Of a stretch of DNA of 64,000 nt, positions 27,572 through 37,869 are shown piece after piece. Both the position numbers and the translations under genes were made by a program. The notes under the pieces are model-generated. The model was not told the DNA's origin and ran no database searches. It saw only the letters and a list, made by a program, of their open reading frames with translations. How positions within the stretch are numbered: the first letter of the stretch is position 1; each line of letters begins with the position of its first letter. Source of the DNA: Xenopus tropicalis (taxonomy: Eukaryota; Chordata; Amphibia; Anura; Pipidae); assembly GCF_000004195.4 (NCBI RefSeq), contig NC_030686.2, forward strand, positions 45,061,961-45,125,960, given 5' to 3'.

Positions 27572-28545
27572 ACCCCAATGTTTCTATACATCTGTAACCT
27601 TGTTATGGGCTAAGGGGGCCCAGCCTGAAGGCCAGTTAGGGGGGGATTTGGGGTGAGTGCTTATTTGTGCCCTGGGTACCCCTGGAACTATAGCGGGGTG
27701 ACTGTTACCCCAATGTTTCTATATATCTGTAACCTTGTTATGGGCTAAGGGGGCCCAGCCTGAAGGCCAGTTAGGGGGGATTTGGGGTGAGTGCTTATTT
27801 GTGCCCTGGGTACCCCTGGAACTATAGCAGGGTGACTGTTACCCCAATGTTTCTATATATCTGTAACCTTGTTATGGGCTAAGGGGGCCCAGCCTGAAGG
27901 CCAGTTAGGGGGGATTTGGGGCGAGTGCTTATTTGTGCCCTGGGTACCCCTGGAACTATAGCAGGGTGACTGTTACCCCAATGTTTCTATATATCTGTAA
28001 CCTTGTTATGGGCTAAGGGGGCCCAGCCTGAAGGCCAGTTAGGGGGGGATTTGGGGTGAGTGCTTATTTGTGCCCTGGGTACCCCTGGAACTATAGCAGG
28101 GTGACTGTTACCCCAATGTTTCTATATATCTGTAACCTTGTTATGGGCTAAGGGGGCCCAGCCTGAAGGCCAGTTAGGGGGGATTTGGGGCGAGTGCTTA
28201 TTTGTGCCCTGGGTACCCCTGGAACTATAGCAGGGTGACTGTTACCCCAATGTTTCTATATATCTGTAACCTTGTTATGGGCTAAGGGGGCCCAGCCTGA
28301 AGGCCAGTTAGGGGGGGATTTAGGGTGAGTGCTTATTTGTGCCCTGGGTACCCCTGGAACTATAGCGGGGTGACTGTTACCCCAATGTTTCTATATATCT
28401 GTAACCTTGTTATGGGCTAAGGGGGCCCAGCCTGAAGGCCAGTTAGGGGGGGATTTGGGGTGAGTGCTTATTTGTGCCCTGGGTACCCCTGGAACTATAG
28501 CAGGGTGACTGTTACCCCAATGTTTCTATATATCTATAACCTTGT
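27572..28545. repeat. Tandem array, 135-bp unit, seven copies
   Basis: Each unit starts ACCCCAATGTTTCTATATAT and contains TAAGGGGGCCCAGCCTGAAG and CTGGGTACCCCTGGAACTAT. Copies are nearly identical; differences sit in the G-run (6 or 7 G), GGTGAG against GGCGAG, and AGCAGGG against AGCGGGG. The array ends in mid-unit at about 28545. Confidence 0.92.
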
Positions 28546-28632
28546 TAGGGACTACATTTAGAGGAATTTAGAGTAGAAAAGAGGAATTCACTCTTTGAGC
28601 CAATTGCTGCAGTTACACCTGACTGTGCAGTA

Positions 28633-29012
28633 TAAAGGTCCCCATACACTATAAGATCCGCTCGCTTGGCGATGTCGCCAAGCGAGCGGATCTTCACCCG
28701 ATATCCCCACCTACGGGTGGGCGATATCGGGTAGCTTAAAAAAAAAATCCGATCGTTTGACCCTGGTGCCAAACGATCGGATTACATTTGCGCCCATGGG
28801 GCAGTCAGTCCGGGGACCGCATCAACGAGTCGATGCAGTCCCCGATCCGACTGGATTTTCTAACCTGGCCGATCGATATCTGGCCAATTTCAGGCCAGAT
28901 ATCGGTCGGCCAGCACGCTCGTTTCTGCCCCTACACAGGCTGATAAGCTGCCGAGTCGGTCCAAGGGACCAATATCGGCAGCTTCTATCGGCCCGTGTAT
29001 GGGGACCTTAAG
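28633..29012. mobile_element. TTAA-type MITE with GGTCCCCATACAC ends
   Basis: Left TATAAAGGTCCCCATACAC and right GTGTATGGGGACCTTAA. The interior carries the family blocks TCGCTTGGCGATGTCGCCAA (a perfect short palindrome), GATCGTTTGACCCTGG and CCGATCGATATCTGGCCAAT. It is one of the better preserved copies in the window. Non-coding. Confidence 0.8.
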
Positions 29013-29678
29013 ATAATTTCATGGATAACACTGTCAAGCAGATGAGTGATTAAAATATGGAAAAGCAGGAAAATTGTGCATAATCAAATACAAACCCCGA
29101 CAGCTCTGTGTAAATAGGCCACTTACTGTCACACACCTGTACAAGCAATACCCACACTGATCCAAAGGATGGATGGGGAAGTGATGTTGTTGTGCCAAAG
29201 TACTATAACAATAACCAAGGGCACTTTCTGGCCAAGGACCATATCTGACACTTAGGGGCCAGACACCAAAGCAATTCCTCAATACTGCCTAAACTACTTC
29301 GATTTTATAAGATAAATACAGGTATTTTCCTGTAGGGTAGAATATGAATTAATATGTAAAAGCAGAATCCCTAATGGGGAAGAAACAGGAAGAAGGTGAG
29401 TTTCGCCCCACTAAAAGCAGTTGCAGTTTCCTGCTCTGTCCAGTGTCGGTGCAAGTGTGTGCTTTCACAGCTCCTTCTCCTTCAGTCAGCAAACAATACA
29501 GGGGAGGGGGCGTGCGTAACACCCCTGCCACCAAGCACGGAATCACCTAGAATCTTCCACAGGGATCCATACCAATTGACAGAAATTCTTCCTGGTAGAG
29601 ATAAGCAAAAAGAGCAGAGAAATGTTGCAGCCTTCAGACTCCAAAATATGCTAGTGTCACAAACTACAACTCCCACAA
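29013..29678. other. Gene-free stretch
   Basis: No gene or bounded repeat recognised. Confidence 0.35.
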
Positions 29679-29894
29679 CAGTGTCGGACTGGCACACCAG
29701 GATCCCAGGAAAACTTCCGGCGGGCCCAGGTGTAAGTGGGCCCTCCTGCTTTTGCAGGAGTTGGACTGGTCCATTGGGATACCAGGAAACAAATAGCCTA
29801 GGATAATAAAGAGATTTAATGAGCAAAGGAGGAGTGGGCCCATGGTCTGGTCCAAGGTTATCTGGTGGGCCCTTGGCATCTCAGTCCGACACTG
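29679..29894. mobile_element. hAT-type MITE with GTCGGACTGG ends
   Basis: Terminal inverted repeats CAGTGTCGGACTGG and TCAGTCCGACACTG bound 216 bp. The 8-bp flanks TCCCACAA (left) and TCCCAGAA (right) agree at seven of eight positions and look like a target-site duplication, which together with the CAGTG ends points to the hAT superfamily. Non-coding. Confidence 0.8.
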
Positions 29895-30059
29895 TCCCAG
29901 AAGCCTGTAGACGGGCAGGGGGTTCTGGGTATTATACATTGAAAACCTCAGAAGAGCCACAGGTAAAGCAGCCCTGCCCACCTGGAGTGGCGTTGCTTGC
30001 CCACGTGTGCTTAGACGAGCAATTCCTTGCATAAACACTATGGAATCAGAGGCTCTTAA

Positions 30060-30360
30060 TCTTCTCTAAATCTCCTTAACCACAACAATTAAGGAATAAT
30101 GTCTCATAATTACACCAGGGTCATAATGAGTCAATTAATGAATGGATCCAATTAGAGCGACCGCCTCCATACCTTTATATACAGGTCCCCGTGTTAAATG
30201 GGCCATTTGCATTTTATTTAGCTGCATTTTGCATAGCAACAGTGACCCCGGTGAGTTCTGCAGCGTGCATCTCATTGCGCTGCCAATTAGGCTTGCAGAA
30301 TGGGGTTTTATTAGGGGTGTGGTTATAACCGCTAATTAGGCATGCACAATGTGCATTAAA
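30060..30360. promoter_or_regulatory. Candidate enhancer / conserved non-coding element between foxj1 and rnf157
   Basis: Non-repetitive block dense in homeodomain-like words (CATAATTACA, TCAATTAATGAATGG, GCCAATTAGG, GCTAATTAGG), with a perfect octamer ATTTGCAT near 30206 and GCATAGCAAC near 30231, an RFX half-site type word. Such clustering in single-copy DNA near developmental genes is typical of enhancers. I cannot test conservation here, so this is inference. Confidence 0.3.
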
Positions 30361-32399
30361 TATGGCTCCATCCTATAGACAAGTGGCACTATTTCCTCCA
30401 GAATCCCTTTGTGTCCTGTTATGGTGGCTGCACACATACTATTGGCTCGTTGGCCAAACGGATGGATACTGTGCCAATGCATGTTTATGGCCATATTTGT
30501 ATTGTTCCATTCCTTCCGGGCAATCATTGGGCCACATCTGAGAATGTACATTTGGAATAATTCAGTATATCTTTTTATGAGCTAAGGGGAGTTATCTCTA
30601 CATTTTGGGCCTTTGGTGGCATCTTTTTGTGAATTGCGTTGATAGGAAATAAAATGCCATATCCAGTACGCAATAATGCAGATTATAGGGATACTGAGTC
30701 TTTTTACTTACTATGCCTCAGTGCCAGGAGGAAAATGTGAGATCTTTGTTTTCCTAGAGCAGAACTTTGTCAAAATGGCAGTTGGTTAAAAATTGGACTT
30801 GGCTGCCAGGGGGGCGTTTTGGCTGCCTTTACATTAGTGGCAATCCAAAGAAATTACTCAGGAATAAGTAAACAGCTTTGTTTTTCTCTCTCCCCTTTTG
30901 ACAGGGAAACTGTCATTCTTGTGCTGTTTGTCACTTCCTTTTTAGAGGGGGTCTGTCAGCCGAGACTCAAACAGAGAGAGGAAGAGGAGAGATGGGGAAA
31001 TGCATGGTGTACCCATGTACCGAGCGAATATTCTTTATTCAACTGGAGTAGAAAGCTAAACTTGAGCTACTCTATGGGAACAACCACAACACCGAAAGGT
31101 TTAGCAGTAAAGCAGTACCATGTACCCTATGGCACTCATTTAGCAAGACTGCTCCTTAAAGTGCTTTAGGCAGGGACCCCGTGGCAAAGGATCATGGGTA
31201 GAGTTTTGGCATAATGAGGCACAGTTAGAATGCATCAGAAGGAATGACCCTGCATGCAAAGAGTATTTTTATCACTGGGCCCATCGACCAGGTAGCCACG
31301 TGCTGATGATCTTATAATGGGGAGCCCCTGGCTGATAAGGCACTGCAGGCTGACTAGTATGGGTCCCCATGTTTACTGATAGCGGCCCTGCCTACATTAG
31401 ATTTCACTAGTGGCCATATCATATACAATTCAACTGAAATTCTCTATTCATAGAGGCTCCAGTGCAACATGGGTGTAACTGCAGACTAAGGGGGCCCTGA
31501 TAGTATAGGGGACCCATTCAGACAGTGACATTTTTGATAAACATATCCTGAACCTTCATTATTCCCAAAGGTGGGCCCTATAACAATTTTCCTGCGGGGC
31601 TCAGTGACTCAAGCTAAGCTGCTGGCAAGTTATACAAATGTAGCATTATCAACAGCTTTATTTCCCACAAATAATATATATATATTATTAATGAGTAATT
31701 TTAACTGAAAACAAGCAAAATGTTGGTTTATAATGCAAGAAAATGAGATGTAAAATCTAGGAAAGGCACCCATCAAAATCAGCAGGACATGGGATTGGGA
31801 ATGTCAATTTGGGGTTTGACTGTGCGTATTTTAGAGTAGAACAGTGGCATTCAACTTATCAATATTTCACATTTCCATGGGCTTCAGTGTCTGCAAATAA
31901 AGATATACAAAGAATCTGTGGAGCCCATCAGCAGGCTGGGGGTCAAACTAATCCCTTAATAGCCACACCAGGCATTAGGGGTTGAGCATATGGAAAGTGT
32001 AACTGTGCCAGGGTAAATTTAGATGCAATCTGCTTACCTGCAGCGGCAGCAGCAGCGGGGCCCACAGTGTACCCCACAGGTTGCTTTATAGACACTAAGC
32101 CTAGTTAAGCACAGTAATAAATCTCATTGCTACTGAATGGAGTGCTGCAGTATAACTTGATTGTGCTCTAGTATCCTAGATACTGCATGTACCAGTATCA
32201 GCAGTGCAACAGGTCAGAAAGCAACCCCATAGTTCCATGTGAGTAGCTTATTACTGTATATTACAGGGTATCCCACAACCCCCCCTTCCCAGGCACACAA
32301 TGTACTCTTCCTGACCTGCGGCAATGGGGCACTTTGGGATGGGGCAAACGGTCAGGCTTCCATAAGCTGCATTATATTCCTGTCCTGCCTCATTACATA
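30361..32399. other. Gene-free intergenic stretch
   Basis: No gene, RNA or clear mobile element. A short (AT) tract lies at about 31668-31690 and a GCAGCGGCAGCAGCAGC run near 32040. Diverged MITE-like words occur near 30430-30550. Confidence 0.35.
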
Positions 32400-34108
32400 A
32401 TGACAGCCTTCAGCTACGGATGGTCATATCTGGAGCTAATTCTAAAGGGCTGCTTCATCAAAGGAAAGCTACTTGTCCCTCATTAATGGAGGCTATTGAT
32501 TTAGAGGGACACGTGCCTCCGACATGCAGGCTTCATGCCCCACCAGTAGAGCTGGTTAGACTGGTCAGGCCAACATGCGCTGCTAAGTGGCGTCTAGCAT
32601 GGAACCTGGACAAAGGGCTGAGTATATGGAAAATATTATGCATATTTGCCTAACCAACAACTACCCCATTCTGTGTGGGTAATCCATGACCTGAAAAGGG
32701 GTTGAGGGCAGGTTGAAGGCTCTGTTGGGCATTAAAACCTGGAATGAGCAGATTTAGGCCATGGATTTACAAGAAATATGGATGCGTACTGGCCAAAATT
32801 GTTTAAAGCAACTTGGCAGTACCTATGGGTAGGCAAGCAGCACCTAATCCACCTTGATGGGTTTCTTGTATACCCCAATAATCAGCTTGTGTTTAAACCC
32901 ACAATATAGTGGTACCTCCAAGCCCTGCAACTGGCATTTATCAGAATAGACAAAACCAGCTGTAATGGCGCTAAGTGAGACTTCCATTGTAAGCAGCATT
33001 TTAATTGGTGCAGTTTTGCCCATCACTTCAACCTTGCTCTGTTCTGAGCTCCCATGGGCACTCACAGTCTGGACATGGAAAAGGCGTTTTGCCCCCAAAA
33101 ATAGTTGTTGGGAATGAAAATCTATTGTGATTGGACTGATGTTCCTTCAGACTGCACAGCAGCCCTCTGAAATAAACTAGATTGATTGTTACTTGGTTAC
33201 CATATGGGTAACCCAATGCACCCGGTGGTGCAAACTACTATATTAAAATTAATACAGCTACAGCTTACCTGTATATATGAATTGCTTTCCCCCCAATAAA
33301 ACCCATTTTTATAATTACAGTATTTGGTTATTTCACTGGCAGCTGCTGGCAGATTTCCTCTGGCGCCCCCTGCTGCTCCTTACCAGTTACTACATGCCTG
33401 TGCTTGAGCACCGGATCCTCACTGATCACACCAAGACACTGTGTGTGTGCGCCAAGAAATTTATTCATCCATTCCTGCAGCATGCTGGGTCCCTAAACAT
33501 TTAGTGCACTTGGTTATTGCATCAAAGTGAGGGGGGGGGGAAAGCAACTGTCAGGGATACCATAGAAAAATAGGGCTCCAGCGCTAGCCATGTTCAATGA
33601 AAGTCAAATAAAGAAATCCAAAAGGGGGATAGTTCTGCAGGGCACTGGCGTGTTTGCTACAAATGCATAGAAACATACAGGGCACAGTCTGCCCACACTT
33701 TGTGGGACAGACACACTTGCTTAGTATTGCTATAGAATGTTGATAGGACGCCTGAATGGAAGGCAAACGCCCAGTCCCCTCCTCGCTAAGAGGGTATCCA
33801 TTGCCCCGATTACACATGGAGTGCTTTTGTTTCATTCATCTTTATGGACTTTGTAAAGCAAGTTGAGCTTTAGCCTCTTGCTCCATCTTTTCTACACTGC
33901 TCTTAGCAGCCATTACAGTCCTACTGGACGTCTGATCCACACCTGGACCACTGGGAAAGAGAACAGCCTGAAGAGGGAGTCAGAGCTCTCTATTTCTGTG
34001 TCTTGGACTTGTACAGAGGGAGACTGGACCTCCTTTCTGGGGCTAATGTAATTGGATACGATTGTATCCAATTCATCTGTTCTTACCCTATAAATGTAAG
34101 CACATGGT
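32400..34108. other. Gene-free intergenic stretch
   Basis: Mostly single-copy. The block at about 32400-32640 is non-repetitive and could be conserved, with no other support. No reading frame is convincing. Confidence 0.35.
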
Positions 34109-35907
34109 ACAGGTATCGGACCCCTTATCCAGAAACCCATTATCCAGAAAGTTCCGAATTATGGAAAGGCCATCTTCCATAGACTCCATTTTAATGAAAT
34201 AATTCACATTTTTTCAAATGGTTTCCTTTTTCACTGTAGTAATAAAACAGTACCTTGTACTTGATCCCAACTAAGATATAATTACCCCTTATTGGGGGCA
34301 GAACAGCCCTATTGGGTTTATTTCATGGTTAAATGATTCCCTTTTCTCTGTAATAATAAAACAGTACCTGTACTTGATCCCAACTAAGATATAATTACCC
34401 CTTATTGGGGGCAGAATAGCCCTATTGGGTTTATTTAATGGTTAAATGATTCCCTTTCTCTGTAATAATAAAACAGTACCTGTACTTGATCCCAACTAAG
34501 ATATAATTACCCCTTATTGGGGCAGAACAGCCCTATTGGGTTTATTTTAATGGTTAAATGATTCCCTTTTCTCTGTAATAATAAAACAGTACCTGTACTT
34601 CGATCCCAACTAAGATATAATTACCCCTTATTGGGGCAGAACAGCCCTATTGGGTTTATTTCATGGTTAAATGATTTCCTTTTTCTCTGTAATAATAAAA
34701 ACAGTACCTGTACTTGATCCCAACTAAGATATAATTACCCCTTATTGGGGGCAGGAATAGCCCTATTGGGTTTATTTAATGGTTAAATGATTCCTTTTCT
34801 CTGTAATAATAAAACAGTACCTGTACTTGATCCCAACTAAGATATAATTACCCCTTATTGGGGCAGAACAGCCCTATGGGTTTTATTTAATGGTTAAATG
34901 ATTCCCTTTCTCTGTAATAATAAAACAGTACCTGTACTTGATCCCAACTAAGATATAATTACCCCTTATTGGGGGCAGAACAGCCCTATTGGGTTTATTT
35001 CATGGTTAAATGATTCCTTTTTCTCTGTAATAATAAAACAGTACCTGTACTTGATCCCAACTAAGATATAATTACCCCTTATTGGGGGCAGAACAGCCCT
35101 ATTGGGTTTATTAATGGTTAAATGATTCCTTTTTCTCTGTAATAATAAAACAGTACCTGTACTTGATCCCAACTAAGATATAATTACCCCTTATTGGGGG
35201 CAGAACAGTCCTATTGGGTTTATTTAATGGTTAAATGATTTCCTTTTTCTCTGTAATAATAAAACAGTACCTGTACTTGATCCCAACTAAGATATAATTA
35301 CCCCTTATTGGGGCAGAACAGCCCTATTGGGTTTATTTAATGGTTAAATGATTCCCTTTTCTCTGTAATAATAAAACAGTACCTGTACTTGATCCCAACT
35401 AAGATATAATTACCCCTTATTGGGGGCAGAACAGCCCTATTGGGTTTATTTCATGGTTAAATGATTTCCTTTTCTCTGTAATAATAAAACAGTACCTGTA
35501 CTTGATCCCAACTAAGATATAATTACCCCGTATTGGGGGCAGAACAGCCCTATTGGGTTTATTTCATGGTTAAATGATTCCCTTTTCTCTGTAATAATAA
35601 AACAGTACCTGTACTTGATCCCAACTAAGATATAATTACCCCTTATTGGGGGCAGAACAGCCCTATTGGGTTTATTTCATGGTTAAATGATTCCCTTTTC
35701 TCTGTAATAATAAAACAGTACCTGTACTTGATCCCAACTAAGATATAATTAATCCCTATTGGAGCCAAAACAATCCTATTGGGTTTAATTACTGTTTAAA
35801 TAATTTTTTTTAGCAAACTTAAGGCAGGAGATCCAAATTATGCAAAGACCCCTTATCTGGAAAACCCCAGGTCCCGAGCATTCTGGATAACAGGTCCCAT
35901 ACCTGTA
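34109..35907 (+). mobile_element. Complete TACAGGTAT-ended MITE with about 13 tandem 113-bp units
   Basis: Both termini are present: TACAGGTATCGGACCCCTTA at the left and CAGGTCCCATACCTGTA at the right. The arms are conventional, and the space between is filled by an array (about 34245-35750) of 111-114-bp units like those at 10.5, 12.1 and 22.9 kb. Because both ends survive, this copy shows best that the array grew inside the element. Confidence 0.9.
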
Positions 35908-36620
35908 CTCTGTATTGCACCCAGATATACATAGCATGTTAGTATGTGAGCACTAAGGAACATGCGCAGATGATTTTGACCCATACCATGGAACAGACTG
36001 TATCTGGATGCCGCTTATTAAGTGCAAATAACTGAAAAATGACATTTATTGTGTGAGATTACACAGCAATTCAAACAAAGGAATGAAGTTTAGCCGGGCA
36101 CCCCTGCCTCCCTCATGCCCTGCCCTTAGTTGGTGCAATGTTAGTGAGCGTCTGCTCAGTTGTGCAGCAAAACGGCTGGAGACTGAAAGGAATGAATAGA
36201 ATGTAAAAGGAAAGGTCAATGAGACAGCGCACAGCAGGGCAGTCTGAGCCTGATAGGGTTGGGGGTCTAGGCCACTACAAGCCACTACTATTCATCCTTA
36301 CAGACTGTCTGACTGACAGAGAGTGCAACTAACCCTACTCCTGCCCAGCACTGCCCAACCACTGGCACAGCCTTAGCTGCTACATAGTAGTGCCCATTCT
36401 ATGCACCAGGGCCCAATTGGGGGGTCACAATTTCCCCTTTGTCATTTTAATTTCTCCCCATGAATTTGCCTATGAACTCTAACTGTACATATAATACTGC
36501 AGCACTGCTAGAGTAGGGTCTAACTTGCAGGGCTCTCTTGCTTTTGTCTATATACGGTCTAGGCCCTACCCTTAGCATACATTGCTTCAAATTACATGGG
36601 GGATTTATAATGATCTATAT
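35908..36620. other. Gene-free intergenic stretch
   Basis: No gene or bounded repeat recognised. An (AT)n run follows at 36618-36640. Confidence 0.35.
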
Positions 36621-36640
36621 ATATATATATATATATATAC

Positions 36641-36877
36641 TTCCAAAGAGATGCCGGCATTCACGTGAAGATAGGCTGCTGGTGCCTGGGTGTTGAATAT
36701 ACTGGAGGAAGGGTCAGCACTCACAGGACTGATACCAAAAAAGTTTTTCTATTATAAAGGAGACTAACGTTTGGGCTAGCACTCTAGCCTTTATCTAAGT
36801 GACATTAGTTTCCTGTATAATAAAAAAAAACTTATTCATATAAGTCCTGCAAGTGCTGACCCTTCTTCCAGTATATA
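36641..36877. repeat. Foldback repeat beside an (AT)n run
   Basis: The arms CTGGAGGAAGGGTCAGCACT (about 36702) and the near-inverse AGTGCTGACCCTTCTTCCAG (about 36852) face each other about 130 bases apart. A second inner pair is AAGGAGACTAACGTTTGGGC against TTAGTTTCCTGTATAA. This suggests a snap-back element, of unknown family. Confidence 0.6.
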
Positions 36878-36878
36878 C

Positions 36879-37136
36879 AGGGTCGGACTGGGGGGTGAAG
36901 GGCCCACTGGGGCTCCCGCCCCAGGGGCCCTGCAGGTGCCCGTGCCCCCCCCCCTCCCTCTGCAAGGGCTCCCCTAACCCCTCTCACAGGGCCCCCCACC
37001 CGACGTCCTCCCCCAAGCGCATATTAAACGTGTCAGGGCAGGAGCGGTCGGGCAGGGGGAGCGTCGGAAAGGGTCGTCTGGGCCGCTGGGGCCCACCGGG
37101 ATTTTTCCCAGTGTCCCGGTGGCCCAGTCCGACCCT
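36879..37136. mobile_element. hAT-like MITE with GGTCGGACTGG ends
   Basis: The inverted ends AGGGTCGGACTGGG and CCCAGTCCGACCCT bound a G+C-rich core with GGGCCCACTGGGG and GGGGCCCACCGGG words. The 5' flank AGTATATA and 3' flank AGTATATT hint at an 8-bp duplication. It is related to the element at 29679. Non-coding. Confidence 0.65.
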
Positions 37137-37469
37137 AGTATATTAGTGCAAGTGAACAGTGGGTGGGCTCCTAAGCATTTTGGGAGAGAAGATGAAGTCT
37201 TTCATACAATAATGCTGCTCCCTACTGGCTAATCTGTTCCCAAACGGATTAAAGGGGAAGCTAAAGGCCAGCTCTTCCCACCACTGCTACAGCTCAGCCA
37301 ATAATAACCTCTGTGACTAGAGAAGCCCAAGCAATCCTGGATGGTGCAGCAGTGCTAATAATGGCAAGCCTGTCTCCCCCCCCCCCAGGGTAGGGCAGCA
37401 GTGGCAGCTTCCTATTGCTAAAGAGGTACAGTAATGGCAATGCAACATAACGCAGAGTGATATAATGCG

Positions 37470-37753
37470 CCACCCCCTGCCTTTATATTTATACACAGAA
37501 TATGTACATCGTGGGTAGGACAGACATTAAACAGAGGAGTGGAACAAGCTTCCCTTCCCAGCAGAAGATGCCATATATATGTACATCTCAAAGCAGCTCC
37601 CAAAAAAGTCCAAAGTACCAGGAAGGCGTGAGATGGGGTGGGTAGGAGTAAGTCCGTGAGTTATCCTGAGTGACCGTGGGATGGCGAAACCTCTCGATGA
37701 GAAGTGTCCCCGGGGTAAGCAGCAAGTCGGGTCAGTATACGAGAGGCCGGCGT
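37470..37753 (-). other. rnf157: rnf157 3' untranslated region (end uncertain)
   Basis: Sequence downstream of the rnf157 stop. On the minus strand TATAAATATAAAGG at about 37484-37498 could serve as a variant poly(A) signal; there is no AATAAA close by. The true end is not determined. Confidence 0.3.
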
Positions 37754-37869
37754 TCACACTTCCTGGGTGCCCAGCTGGCTCTGCTTGTTTTCCTGCAGAG
37801 AGATGCAGTTGTCTGACCCATGGTAGGGGTTTCTCCGTGGCTGCCCAGGGACACCGGTGTAACACACAT
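37754..37869 (-). CDS. rnf157: rnf157 exon 19, terminal coding exon
   Basis: Acceptor CCCTTGTAG. The phase fits exon 18 and encodes [37 protein letters not shown] and a TGA stop. The sequence differs from the mammalian RNF157 C-terminus I recall, so the tail is either divergent or an alternative last exon. Another, unseen last exon in the 5-kb intron is possible. Confidence 0.65.

Noticed and set aside
29396..29826. Overlapping open frames of 114-136 codons
   Set aside because: Both strands are open by chance across a hAT MITE and its flank; no family signature.
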